A DNA stretch of 64,000 nt, taken from the NCBI GenBank assembly GCA_016871175.1, contig VFZL01000019.1, positions 1 to 64,000 on the forward strand, given 5' to 3'. The stretch's first letter is position 1. Every line of letters begins with the position of its first letter. Position numbers and translations under genes: made by a program. The notes under the pieces were generated by a model. It searched no databases, was not told the DNA's origin, and saw nothing but the letters and a program-made list of their open reading frames with translations. Shown here in pieces: positions 1-9,009 of the stretch. The DNA comes from Acidimicrobiia bacterium. Lineage in GTDB: Bacteria > Acidobacteriota > Vicinamibacteria > Vicinamibacterales > CAVVIG01.

Positions 1-87
1 CTTGCCACAGAGCTCCGTGACCGGGATGCCCGCATCGGCCTCCCGTAGAAACCCGACAATCTTCGCTTCGGTGAACCGCTTCTTCAT
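1..87 (-). CDS. IS3-family transposase OrfA, N-terminal fragment (runs off the window)
   Basis: The 29 visible codons start at 87 and read MKKRFTEAKIVGFLREADAG followed by IPVTELCGK. This is the hallmark N-terminus of the helix-turn-helix OrfA protein of IS3-family (IS407-like) elements, which binds the IS ends and is joined to the OrfB catalytic domain by frameshifting. Only this N-terminus is seen; helix-turn-helix completion, the leucine zipper and OrfB would lie left of the window. A purine-rich AAAGGG lies about 11 nt before the ATG. Whether the element is intact cannot be judged here. Confidence 0.85.
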   Translation of the reverse strand, partial: MKKRFTEAKIVGFLREADAGIPVTELCGK

Positions 88-153
88 TGCCCGACCCTTT
101 CGCTAGGCCGGACTCTAAACCGAAACGCTACTCAGAATGGGGGGGACGTCACA
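1..153 (-). mobile_element. 5' end of an IS3-family insertion sequence, cut by the window edge
   Basis: The transposase reading frame starts at 87 and leaves the window leftwards. Upstream of it, read on the minus strand, the sequence ends in a TG-starting tract followed by a run of C (about 132-153), which resembles the left terminal inverted repeat of IS3-type elements and lies about 66 nt before the start codon, a usual leader length. The right end and any target duplication are outside the window, so the boundary at 153 is an estimate. Confidence 0.5.
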
Positions 154-201
154 CCACCGACAGGGCAACGGCAAACCCCGTCGGCGGTCGAGGTGCGGAA
201 A

Positions 202-237
202 CGTTGCCGCCCGACCGCGGTTCGCGGCGGCGTAACG
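202..237 (-). terminator. Hairpin after the DUF5916 gene
   Basis: A strong GC-rich stem-loop lies just beyond the stop of the minus-strand gene that ends at 254. An inner CCGCG-GTT-CGCGG hairpin (217-229) is enclosed by CCGCC/GGCGG and CGTT/AACG arms. There is no T-run, so it could terminate weakly or protect the 3' end. Confidence 0.4.
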
Positions 238-253
238 GATGACGAAACGCGGG

Positions 254-2569
254 CTAGAACCGCACGAGCCGGTTGATCTTCACGATGAGCGCGCGGTTGG
301 CGAGCATCCCCATGCGATCGCCGATCGTGTCGCGTTGCTCGTTCCAGACCACGAAGAGCTCGCTGCCCGGCCGATACTCCCACCGCAGACGCGCATTGAA
401 CGACACGTTTCGCAAAGACGAGTTGTACTGGAGAAGTGCGCTCACGAACATGAGCGGGGTGATCGTGTAGGTCACGCGGCTGCCAAGCAGCGTGTTGGTG
501 AACCGCCCCTCGGGTAGATCGACGCGATCGACCGACACACGCGGCTCGAACGCGAGCTGCGCCGTGAGAAAGATACGGCCTCGCGTGAGACTGTACGAGG
601 TCTTGCGCCCGCCGTAGAACGTCCCGTGATCGATGATGAACGTTCCAGACACGCGGCGGCGTTGTCCGAACGTGTAGCCCGCTCGCACGCTGTCGAAGCT
701 GTACCCCTGAGACGGGAGTGTCACGTTCGTCGCAATGGGGAACGGCGCGGGCAGGAACTCGTACGATTGGCCGTATCCGACGAATGGCCGGTCGCCGTTC
801 TGATACTCAATCGCGAGCTCGCCGTCGCTGTTCCGGCTCTCCAGCCGACCCTGCTGGTTCTCGACGTACGTGAACTGACCAGAGGCGAAGAGCCGCCGGA
901 CGCTCGGAAAGCGCCTCACGCGCGGGCTGAACCGCAACTGGCCGAAGCTCCGTTCCATGTTTCGACGTCGGACGAAGCCGACCTCTGGGTTGAAGTTCCG
1001 GCCGACCACGAGGCGTTCGACTTGGACTCCGTATCGATCACCCGTGTAGTCGAGCTGCGCCCGATAGCTGCCGTCATCTCCCGGACGACCCTCCGTCCTT
1101 GTTTGAGCCCAGTAGGTGTTGATCATCAGGTTGTCGTAGAAGCCGAATGTCGCGTCCAGGCCGAACGTGTCGTTGCGGCCCTCGCCGCCCTGCGCGATGG
1201 ACCTGCCGGTGTACATCGCACCGAGGTTGCTCTTCCGCAAGAGGTCTCGTCGGACCCGCAGGACGGAGAAATTCGTTGCCTGCGTCCGCGTGAGTTCATC
1301 GTCGCCAGCTTGAATGTTCAGCAGGCCGAGTGTGTAGCGACCCACTCGACCGGTGACCCGTGCGCCGGCATCGATCGGCACTTCGCGCGCGATGGTCCCG
1401 GTGCTCAATCCGACCCTCCGGCTGTAGAACAGAATCGGCGTGTCGCTCGTGCCACCCCCGAACGCCGTGCCCGCGCCGCCGAACCCGAACGTGCCCTGGT
1501 TCTCGAGGAAGAACTCACGCTTCTCGGGAAAGAACAGGCTGAAGCGCGTGAGGTTCACCTGCTGCTCGTCGGCTTCCACCTGAGCGAAGTCGGTATTCAA
1601 CGTGAGGTCCGCGCTCGCGCTCTGGCTGAGGCCGATTCTCGCGTCGGCGCCGACGTCGCGGCCGAATCTGTTCCGCACGGGCGTCGTGCCGGTCAGGTCA
1701 GTGGTCGTGTCCGCGATCGCGTACGGTTTGATTTCGATGTTCCGCGCCGCCGGCGGCGCCTCGATGCCGACGAGCGTCGCCATCAGCGACGCCAGAAAGT
1801 GACCGCGGCGCTGCATGGCCGTCGGGATACGCGTGATGTAGGAGACCTCGTTGATCGACTGATTGATGCGTCGTGCGTTGAAGCCCCACACCTGGCCGCG
1901 GCCGGGCTGATAGCGAAGCGACTTGAACGGAATCGCGACCTCCAGCGTCCAGCCACCCTCGAACCGTCCGACCTTGAAGTTCCACACGGGGTTCCAGTCG
2001 AGGTTCATCTGGCGTTCGTTTGTCACCTGCCCGTCGATGCGCCCGCCAACGGCGCTGATCTCGAACATCACCGAGTTGCGGTGGTCGTAGAACGTATCGA
2101 GGCCAAATGCCAGTCCATCGTTCTGCACGATGTTTACGCTGTCGCGACGCATCTCGTTGGCGATGAGCTGGTCGGGTTGGCTCTCCCAGCACCTCGCCGA
2201 GACGTAGAAGTTATTGCGATCGAAGAACAGCCACAGCTCGGTCTTCTCCGTTGCGGGCGCTCCGGCCTTCGGATCGTTTTGGATGAAGTCACTGATCGCC
2301 TGGGTGAGGCCGTAGATCTCCTCGTCGAGCCGTCCGTCCACGCGTAGCGGTGTCGGCAGTCGGACGGCCCGCAGCGTGACGCGTCCCTGGTCGTCGCGCG
2401 TGGCGACGGCCGGGGCGGTCGGCGCAGGAGGGCCGACGATGGCGGGAAGGCCAAGCGTGCCTGACGGCTGCGTGACGGTTTGTTCGCCGTTCTGGGCGAA
2501 CGCAGGCCCGCCGATCAGCACGAACGCGACTGTCAGCTGCCTGACCCGACGAGAGATAGCGCACAACAT
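254..2569 (-). CDS. DUF5916 outer-membrane protein with CBM9-like N-terminal domain
   Basis: The product is about 771 aa and predicted to be exported. The start at 2569 gives a compact signal peptide ending GGPAFA-QN; the frame stays open upstream to 2608, but that would put 13 unlikely residues before the signal. Roughly residues 55-230 match the carbohydrate-binding family 9-like fold (RLDEEIY near the start, then an NDP-containing segment and an FEISAVGG segment). The rest has alternating aromatic and charged strands ending RF, typical of the C-terminal beta-barrel of DUF5916 proteins. In this family the function is not established; glycan or polymer handling at the outer membrane is inferred from the CBM9 part. 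It is monocistronic, between the IS end and a gene-poor region. Confidence 0.88.
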   Translation of the reverse strand: MLCAISRRVRQLTVAFVLIGGPAFAQNGEQTVTQPSGTLGLPAIVGPPAPTAPAVATRDDQGRVTLRAVRLPTPLRVDGRLDEEIYGLTQAISDFIQNDPKAGAPATEKTELWLFFDRNNFYVSARCWESQPDQLIANEMRRDSVNIVQNDGLAFGLDTFYDHRNSVMFEISAVGGRIDGQVTNERQMNLDWNPVWNFKVGRFEGGWTLEVAIPFKSLRYQPGRGQVWGFNARRINQSINEVSYITRIPTAMQRRGHFLASLMATLVGIEAPPAARNIEIKPYAIADTTTDLTGTTPVRNRFGRDVGADARIGLSQSASADLTLNTDFAQVEADEQQVNLTRFSLFFPEKREFFLENQGTFGFGGAGTAFGGGTSDTPILFYSRRVGLSTGTIAREVPIDAGARVTGRVGRYTLGLLNIQAGDDELTRTQATNFSVLRVRRDLLRKSNLGAMYTGRSIAQGGEGRNDTFGLDATFGFYDNLMINTYWAQTRTEGRPGDDGSYRAQLDYTGDRYGVQVERLVVGRNFNPEVGFVRRRNMERSFGQLRFSPRVRRFPSVRRLFASGQFTYVENQQGRLESRNSDGELAIEYQNGDRPFVGYGQSYEFLPAPFPIATNVTLPSQGYSFDSVRAGYTFGQRRRVSGTFIIDHGTFYGGRKTSYSLTRGRIFLTAQLAFEPRVSVDRVDLPEGRFTNTLLGSRVTYTITPLMFVSALLQYNSSLRNVSFNARLRWEYRPGSELFVVWNEQRDTIGDRMGMLANRALIVKINRLVRF

Positions 2570-2608
2570 AGAACAGCTTGAAGCCGCAGGCAGTCTAACA
2601 GCGATCAA

Positions 2609-3160
2609 TGAGACGAGCGACGCAGCGCCGCCGCGCGATCTGTCGCTCGGCCGAGGCCCAACGCCTCTGACCGAGCGCCATGTGCCCCACGCGCTGTCAA
2701 CGCACAGCGGCGGTTCGCGATTCGGCGGACACCGTCGGGAACGTGCCGGTGATTCCGTGGGCCTGGACTTCGCGCTTCGTGCGCTCCTTTCGCTCGATTC
2801 GATCTCGGTGTCCCTTCGCGGCAGATCCTGCGTCGCGGCGAGCGTGTGCGCGACCGCATCGGCGATCTCCGCGGGAAACCTGGACGTTGCCGACCACCAC
2901 GCTCGCGATCACGAACGGGCGGCCTCTAGGCCGTTGCCGCGCTGCACCTCATCGCGCGCGAACGTACGCAGAGGCTCGCGCAGGAAGTTCGATGGGCGAC
3001 CTGCACGATGGCATCCAGAGCGGCCTCGGCCCCGCGCTCGGGACGAGCGTGCTGTAGGCTCGGGGTTGGAAGTCCCCTGCGGGTCTCGCCACAGCCGATC
3101 GGCTGCGATTCGACCCGACTCGCCCCAACATCGTGGGTCCTTCCGCGACGCCGTGTGCGG
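2609..3160. other. Gene-poor stretch, no supported gene
   Basis: No reading frame here has a convincing start, signal or family likeness, although several are open by GC bias. On the minus strand, segments of coding-like sequence appear to switch frame around 2700-2950 (for example IASVVVGNVQV followed in another frame by EIADAVAHTLAATQDLP), which suggests a decayed gene, but I cannot name it. No RNA gene or clear promoter was seen. Confidence 0.4.
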
Positions 3161-3189
3161 CGTCTTAGTCGTACGTCCAGGCTACGCCT

Positions 3190-3525
3190 CTCGATGGTGA
3201 TCGTCAACGGGAGGCGCGGAGCGGATCTCGCCGTAGGTTCCTGTGTTGCCTCACGATCCGACAGGTTCGGGCGAGACCCGTAGAGCTTGTCGGGTCTCAA
3301 GGGGCTGCGGGACCGCACCCTCGTGCCCCGTCAGGTCAACAACTCGGACATCTTTCCCCGGTCGGGCTAGGTCTCCTGGATCCGCGACGAGGACCCGCGG
3401 CACGGCCGCGTGTTTCCGGCCGCGACGTCCCGTGCAAGACGTCGCCGAGGCCGTCGCGATCGCGGTATCGAAAGTCGCGTACGATGAAAGCCTGGCGAGC
3501 TTCACTTATCGTCGACGCAGCCCGC
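3190..3525 (+). pseudogene. Decayed malic-enzyme-like gene remnant (tentative)
   Basis: Pieces of sequence in order resemble the C-terminal half of NAD(P)-malic enzymes. MVIVNG at 3194 is like the start of the dinucleotide-binding segment. QVNNSDIFP at 3332 is like the QxNNxxxFPG motif. GRVFPAA at 3404, and then in another frame VQDVAEAVAIAVSKVAYDES (about 3430-3490), resemble the final GRLFP...DVSxAIAxAVA segment. In-frame stops at 3281 and 3368 and a frame change near 3410-3430 would make it non-functional, and about 100 residues between the NNxxxFP and GRVFP motifs would be missing. The call rests on short motif likeness alone. Confidence 0.35.
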
Positions 3526-3614
3526 CAGGCCATGTAACGGCCCGACTATGCTCCCGCGGCTGGAGCGCTGGCGACACGCTCGCGCCCGTCCGTCTGAAGT
3601 CGTTCGATGCCCTG

Positions 3615-3935
3615 ATGGGAGGAGCGATAAATTCCCCAAGCTGGCAAAGCCTCATGTGGACGGCTGTGCTGATCGGAGTTGTATTCGCAGCCGGTCTGAC
3701 GCGTGCATCCACACAACCGACAAATGACGCGGCCTCACCGTCGTTTCTGCGCGTAGGCCAGTGCTATCGCCTCACCTTCCCTATTGCTGGCGCGCCGACG
3801 TGGAAGGTCCTGAACCTCGTCGGGGGCGGGTGGGTCCGAGCCGAGGTCGACGCCGGCTCACCATCCGGCCGGGAGCCCGTCTGGGTCAACACGACGCAGG
3901 TCGTCACCGCACGTGAGGCACGCTGCTCGCAGTAA
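3615..3935 (+). CDS. Small secreted protein of unknown function
   Basis: About 106 aa. I chose the ATG at 3615 (M-G-G-A-I); a second ATG at 3654 (MWTAVLIGVV) would also leave a usable signal peptide. Residues about 10-35 form a hydrophobic signal segment, and the mature part has two cysteines (one in GQCYRLTF, one in the terminal REARCSQ) that could form a disulfide. The mature part reads like a small beta-rich domain with conserved-looking W/V/G positions (APTWKVLNLVGGGWVRAEV). I do not recognise the family. It precedes the PQQ dehydrogenase by 236 nt on the same strand, with no evidence of functional coupling. The longer upstream frame is a chance extension through the pseudogene. Confidence 0.65.
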   Translation: MGGAINSPSWQSLMWTAVLIGVVFAAGLTRASTQPTNDAASPSFLRVGQCYRLTFPIAGAPTWKVLNLVGGGWVRAEVDAGSPSGREPVWVNTTQVVTAREARCSQ

Positions 3936-4171
3936 CTGGCGTGAGAGTGGGCCGTGCGAGGGCGGCGGGCCGCCGTCGGTCGATGGTCGCGTCCAGGCAC
4001 GCGAGCGGGGAGCGGCTCCCGGCATCGCCTTCGAAATCGGCGCCACGAGCCAAGGACCAATGCGCTGGACACGGCCGGCTCGGGCTGGCTTCCGCCCACG
4101 TGCTGTCTTCGCCGAGAAGTCGCTGGACGGGACTCCGCAGCAGTATGATTTGCGTCGTGCCGGGAGGTTGT

Positions 4172-6724
4172 ATGACAGTCAAGAGTCTCCGCATCGCTGC
4201 TGCGTTCTGTGCCGCCGCTGCGATCAGTGCGGCTGCATCGGCCGTCATGCTGTCAGCGGCCGGTCAGCAGTCGAGCGCGAACCCGTCGTACACGGCCGAG
4301 CAGGCCCGGGCCGGGCAACCAGCATTTCAGGCGAACTGCGCCACGTGTCATGGTGCCGATTTGTTGGGTAGCCCCTATGCGCCACCGTTGGCCGGTCGCG
4401 GTTTCGCCGATGCCTGGAGCACGCGTTCGGTTCGCGATCTGTTCGAGTCGATTCGAACCATGCCGCCCACCAATCCGCGGCTGTTCGATGACGACGCACG
4501 TCTCAACCTGGCCGCGTACATTTTGCAGGTCAATGGCATGGCCCCTGGGCCCGCGCGCCTGATGCCGACGGCGGCCGATGCGCTCGCGTCGCTCAAGGCC
4601 AGCCGACCAGCGGCGTCGGCCGCGAATTCCCGGGCTGACACACCAAGTGGACCGCCACCGTGCCCCGAGGGTGACCCCTCGCGGACCGCGCCGAATAGCG
4701 CGCGACGGGGGCGATCGGGGATATCGGCCAGTGAGTGGCCGTTGTACGGCGGGTCGGCGTCGAACCAGCGCTACTCAACACTGGGGGCGATCACCTCGAG
4801 CAATGTCAACTCCCTCAGGGGCGCCTGGGCCACGCAGCTTCCGGGCCGAACAAACCAGACCGGGCTCACGATGTCGAACGGGATGATTCTGGTGCCAACC
4901 GCGAACTGCAAGGTGATCGCGCTGAACGCCAAGACCGGCGAAATCGTGTGGGAGTTTGCGCTGCCGGAGCGGCCGGCGCGACGCGGTGTCGCGGTCGGCA
5001 ACGATGTCGGTCTCGTGTTCGCGGTCGGCAGCACGGGCTCCATCATCGCCATCAACGCGGAGACAGGGGAACGCCGATGGACGCACAGGCTGACGCCAGA
5101 TCCCGCCCACGGCCGTCCAGCGAACATCACATCGGCGCCGACCTATGCCAGGGGCGTGCTGCTCGTGGCGATCTCCGGCGGCGACAGCGGGCGCCGCGGC
5201 GGGGTCAGCGCGATCGACGCACTCGCGGGCAAGGAGATGTGGCGCTTCTATGTCGTGCCCCAACCCGGCGAACGCGGGTCCGAGACGTGGCCGAACAATG
5301 AGATGTGGCGCGCCGGGGGCGGAGCCGTCTGGAGCCCTCCCGCCGTCGACACAGAGCTTGGGCTCGTCTACTTTGGCACCGGAAACCCGAACGGCAATCC
5401 GGAGGGCCTCTTGGGGCAGCATCCCACGAAGCATCCGGGTCCGCACCCGTCGCACGCAGGGGATCTACGCCCGGGCACGGCGTTGTTTACGGCGTCACTC
5501 GTGGCGCTCGACCTCAAGACGGGCGCGTATCGCTGGCATTTCCAGCTGACGTACCACGACATCTTCGATATGGATGTGGTCACTCCGGTCGTTCTCTATG
5601 ACGCGACCGTGAATGGACGTCCACGGAAGGGGATTGCCGTGTTGCGAACCGACGGGTACCTCTTTCTCCTGGACCGCGTCGATGGGTCGCCGCTCTTGCC
5701 GATCGAAGAGCGCCCGGTGCCTCAGGATCCGTTTCAGCTGACGTCCCCCACGCAGCCGTTTCCTGTTGGCGGCGATCAGGTGGTGCCGAACTGCGTCGAG
5801 CCGTGGCTCATGCCGCCGGGTTTCAAGAGCGGCTGCTATTTCACACCGCTCAATCAGCCGAACCTGATGGTGCCGTATATCGGCACGCGCCAAGCGCCGA
5901 TGGCGTACAGCCCAGAGACGGGATACTTCTACATTGCCGCCTCGGTGAACCCGTTTTGGGCGACGAGGTTTGGCATCGGCTTCGGGGAACCTGGCCAGCG
6001 ATCGTACGGGCTGGTGTCTGCCCTCGACTCTCGCACCAACAAGATCGTCTGGCAGCAGCGATCACCCTATCCGCTCGGGCACGGCGGAGGCATGTTGGCG
6101 ACCGCGGGGGGCGTCGTGTTTCATGGCGACGCGGACGGCCACGTGCGGGCGCTCGATGCCAAGACGGGAGAGCCCCGGTGGCACTTCCAGATTGGCGTTG
6201 GCGCAGCCTCGGCACCGTTTATCACCTACGAGCTGGACGGCGAACAGTACGTGGCGCTTGCCCCAAGCGGCGGCGCATCGCCGCAGGGCGGATTGGGCAG
6301 TGCGCAGTCTCCCGGAGACGCCGTGTGGGCGTTCAAGCTCGGAGGACGACTGTCACAGGTACCGGCGCCGCCCCTCCCGCCGGTCGTCCAGGGGTTCGAG
6401 GGTCGCGGCGTCATTGCCAAGACGAATCAGATCGTCATCGACTTCACGGAGCGGGACAAGGACACCGTCAGACCGCCTGGATTTCGCATCGATAAGTACG
6501 AGACCTTCGAACCGCGCCGGGTCGAGGTGCCCGCGGGCACCCGGGTCACGTGGAAGAACACAGGGCACGAGCCGCACACGATCAGCGTTCGAGGGCAGAG
6601 ATGGACGACCGGTGCCATCAAGCCCGATGGCACAGGCTCGATCCAGTTCGATGTGCCTGGCACGTACGTCTTCACCTGCGACAATCACCCTTGGCAGCAG
6701 GGAGAGATTACCGTCGCGAGATAG
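4172..6724 (+). CDS. Cytochrome c - PQQ quinoprotein dehydrogenase - cupredoxin fusion
   Basis: About 850 aa, probably periplasmic. The start at 4172 has GGGAGG five nt upstream and gives an Ala-rich signal peptide. Residues about 38-110 are a class I cytochrome c domain (CATCH haem motif near 55-59). About 180-760 is the eight-bladed PQQ alcohol-dehydrogenase-type propeller, beginning PLYGGSASNQRYS with W-rich blade repeats. About 780-850 is a type I copper domain with GHEPHTI and CDNHPW. The axial position usually Met in such CxxHPWM motifs is Gln here. Oxidation of an alcohol or sugar passing electrons PQQ-haem-copper is inferred; the substrate is unknown. The reading frame extends upstream to 3941 but without signal or RBS. 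Confidence 0.9.
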   Translation: MTVKSLRIAAAFCAAAAISAAASAVMLSAAGQQSSANPSYTAEQARAGQPAFQANCATCHGADLLGSPYAPPLAGRGFADAWSTRSVRDLFESIRTMPPTNPRLFDDDARLNLAAYILQVNGMAPGPARLMPTAADALASLKASRPAASAANSRADTPSGPPPCPEGDPSRTAPNSARRGRSGISASEWPLYGGSASNQRYSTLGAITSSNVNSLRGAWATQLPGRTNQTGLTMSNGMILVPTANCKVIALNAKTGEIVWEFALPERPARRGVAVGNDVGLVFAVGSTGSIIAINAETGERRWTHRLTPDPAHGRPANITSAPTYARGVLLVAISGGDSGRRGGVSAIDALAGKEMWRFYVVPQPGERGSETWPNNEMWRAGGGAVWSPPAVDTELGLVYFGTGNPNGNPEGLLGQHPTKHPGPHPSHAGDLRPGTALFTASLVALDLKTGAYRWHFQLTYHDIFDMDVVTPVVLYDATVNGRPRKGIAVLRTDGYLFLLDRVDGSPLLPIEERPVPQDPFQLTSPTQPFPVGGDQVVPNCVEPWLMPPGFKSGCYFTPLNQPNLMVPYIGTRQAPMAYSPETGYFYIAASVNPFWATRFGIGFGEPGQRSYGLVSALDSRTNKIVWQQRSPYPLGHGGGMLATAGGVVFHGDADGHVRALDAKTGEPRWHFQIGVGAASAPFITYELDGEQYVALAPSGGASPQGGLGSAQSPGDAVWAFKLGGRLSQVPAPPLPPVVQGFEGRGVIAKTNQIVIDFTERDKDTVRPPGFRIDKYETFEPRRVEVPAGTRVTWKNTGHEPHTISVRGQRWTTGAIKPDGTGSIQFDVPGTYVFTCDNHPWQQGEITVAR

Positions 6725-6740
6725 TCTGCCGATGCAGACT
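6723..6740 (+). terminator. Stem-loop at the PQQ gene stop codon
   Basis: AGTCTGC-CGAT-GCAGACT is a perfect 7-bp stem with a 4-nt loop that overlaps the TAG stop codon. The AGTCTGC arm recurs at about 6755. There is no T-tract, so it is only a candidate terminator or 3' stabiliser. Confidence 0.35.
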
Positions 6741-6889
6741 GGAGCCGTTGTCACAGTCTGCGCCCCGCGATCAGCATTTGGCTCCTGGCGGTTCGTCCTC
6801 GAGCATGACGCGATGATCGCAGCAGCCGACCAGTGTGACGTGATGGAGTCGCGAAGAGGTCGCATTCTGTGAGGGTAGACGGGCCGGTG

Positions 6890-7477
6890 TCATCCCTTGA
6901 TCGAGAGTGTGAGCCACGCCGCCAACGCGGCAGCCTTCTGTTCGGCACGCCAGGGTCCGGACGAGCTTTTTCCGAGCTGCGCGACAGTCGTTCGAATCGC
7001 GGACTCCGACCGGCCGAGGACGCCTGTCGCCACACCGTCGAGATCACGACTTCGGAAGACCTGGGTGCGAATGCCCCGAGCTGTCAACGCGCCGACCACA
7101 AGTTCGCGGAAGAGTTGGCCTTCTCTCGCATGAATGCGCATGTGCGTGTTGCCCAGGCTCTCGGGATCCACCAAGCTCCCGACCACCACCCCCGCGCAGC
7201 TGATGCCCTTTCCGCTCCCAAAGAGCTGTTGATCCAATGCATCAGCGAGCGCACGTGAGCCATGGGTGCGGATTGACGCCAGGAGTCGCGTCAGCTCTCT
7301 CCCGGGCGCCAGGGCCTTGGCAAAACCGTCGTGGAAAGGCTGACGAGACTCAGGGACGGCAGGGTCGCTGAGCTCGACGAGCCTGCTTTCAAGGAGTTCG
7401 AGCCGGTCCGCACGGCACACGAGGACCATCGCAGCCCAGCCGGACTTGACGGTCAGCCCAACGCCAACGTGCTTCAT
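6890..7477 (-). CDS. Conserved-looking hypothetical protein, 195 aa
   Basis: The product starts MKHVGVGLTVKSGWAAMVLV, a beta-strand/turn/strand pattern like the first hairpin of RNase H-like or actin-like folds, followed by helical segments (DALDQQL; REGQLFRELVVGALTARGI) and a second strand region with GISCAGVVVGS. It has no signal peptide or membrane segment and should be cytoplasmic. I do not recognise a named family and no catalytic residue set is obvious. It is transcribed divergently from the flavoprotein gene 136 nt away and convergently with the PQQ gene. The frame is long, uninterrupted and has normal codon bias, which supports a real gene. Confidence 0.7.
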   Translation of the reverse strand: MKHVGVGLTVKSGWAAMVLVCRADRLELLESRLVELSDPAVPESRQPFHDGFAKALAPGRELTRLLASIRTHGSRALADALDQQLFGSGKGISCAGVVVGSLVDPESLGNTHMRIHAREGQLFRELVVGALTARGIRTQVFRSRDLDGVATGVLGRSESAIRTTVAQLGKSSSGPWRAEQKAAALAAWLTLSIKG

Positions 7478-7613
7478 GGTTCGCGGCAGCGACTCGCCCG
7501 GACCGCTCCTCGCTTAGACGGCTGGGACGGTTTCGTCGATCCGACTCCGAGCGCGGAATCCTGCGACACATCCGCGCGCGAACGGCATCTAATCTGACGA
7601 TACCATCTGTCCG

Positions 7614-8991
7614 ATGCCCACCCACTTCGATGCCATCGTCATCGGTACTGGCCAGGCCGGCCCGTCACGCGCCGTGCGTCTGGCCAAGGCCGGCCGCAAG
7701 ACTGCCATCATCGAGCGGAAACGCTTCGGGGGCACCTGTGTCAACGTGGGCTGCATTCCGACGAAAACGCTCGTCGCGCGCGCGCGCGGTCCACATGGCG
7801 CGGCGCGGCGACGAGTTCGGCTTCTCCGCCGGGGGAGATGTCCGCGCGGACATGCCGCGAATCAAGGCGCGCAAAGACGGAGTTGTTCGTCAGTCCAACG
7901 AAGGTGTCGAGGGCTGGCTCAGATCGACACCGAACGTGACGGTCATCCAGGGCCAGGCGCGGTTCGCAGGACCGGGGACGGTCTCTGTGAACGGCGAGCA
8001 GATCGAGGCGACGGAGATCTTCATCAACGTTGGCGCGCGCGCCGTGGTTCCTGATGTTCTAGGGGCTGCCACATCGCCGTATCTGACCAACTCGACGATC
8101 CTCGACCTCGACCGCCTCCCGGATCATCTCATCATCGTCGGCGGCAGCTACATCGGTCTCGAGTTCGCGCAGATCTTTCGGCGTTTCGGGAGCCGCGTCA
8201 CCGTGATCGAGCGAGGCGATCGCATCATCGCCCGGGAAGACGAGGACGTCTCATCGACGCTGCAGCAAGTCCTGGAGGGTGAGGGGATCGCGTTCCGCCT
8301 GAAGGCGAACTGCATCACCGTCGCGGGCGCGGATGGTAGGGTCGCGGTCGGCGTCGATTGCGCGCACGGCGAGCCGCGCATGGTCGGCAGCCACGTGTTG
8401 TTCGCGGTCGGTCGGCGTCCGAACGCCGCTGATCTCGGCTTGGAGGCCGCGGGCGTCGAGACGGATGTGCGCGGCTTCATCACGGTCGACGACCGGTGCG
8501 GCACCAACGTTCCTGGCGTCTGGGCCCTTGGAGAGTGCAACGGCCGAGGAGCGTTCACGCACACCTCATACAACGATTACGAGATCGTCGCCGCCAATCT
8601 GCTGGACGGCGACGCGCGCAGGGTGACCGATCGCATCCCGTGCTATGCGCTCTATACGGATCCGCCGGTCGGACGCGCAGGGATGAGCCTCCGAGAAGCG
8701 CGCGAATCCGGTCGACGGTTGTTGGTCGCGACCAAACCAATGACGCGAGTCGCTCGGGCGCGAGAGATGAGCGAGACGCACGGCTTCATGCGCGCCATCG
8801 TCGACGCTGACACCAAGCGCGTGCTCGGCGCGGTGATCGTCGGCATCAACGGAGACGAGATTGTGCACTCGCTTCCGGACGTGATGTACGCCGACGCACC
8901 GTACACCGTCATCTCACGCGACGTGCACATCTACCCCACCGTTACAGAACTCATTCCCACGCTGTTGCAGGAATTGGCGGCGATGGACTGA
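7614..8991 (+). pseudogene. Mercuric-reductase-like FAD/NAD disulfide oxidoreductase, frameshifted
   Basis: The first frame (7614-about 7780) encodes the FAD motif [17 protein letters not shown] and the redox site [14 protein letters not shown]. The rest of the enzyme (about 7790-8991) continues in another frame: LDRLPDHLIIVGGSYIGLEF is the NAD site, followed by the second FAD segment GVWALGECN and the dimerisation domain with HIYPTVTEL carrying the catalytic His-Glu pair. The switch falls in a (CG)7 run at 7775-7788. It lacks the N-terminal metal-binding domain and the C-terminal Cys pair of true MerA, so a dihydrolipoyl-dehydrogenase-like or general pyridine nucleotide-disulfide oxidoreductase is as likely. 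It could be a true pseudogene, a phase-variable gene, or a sequencing error in the CG run. Confidence 0.8.
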
Positions 8992-9009
8992 ACTCGCTAC
9001 TGCGCGAGT
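8992..9009. terminator. Short stem-loop between convergent genes
   Basis: ACTCGC-TACTGC-GCGAGT forms a perfect 6-bp stem exactly between the flavoprotein stop (8991) and the egtD stop (8997). It could act on both strands, but no T-run follows on either side. Confidence 0.3.

Noticed and set aside
626-2347. 573-aa plus-strand frame opposite the DUF5916 gene
   Set aside because: It mirrors the certain DUF5916 gene and has no signal, motif or promoter.
2376-3200. 274-aa plus frame across the gene-poor stretch
   Set aside because: The first part overlaps the DUF5916 gene and its composition is only GC-driven; no domain.
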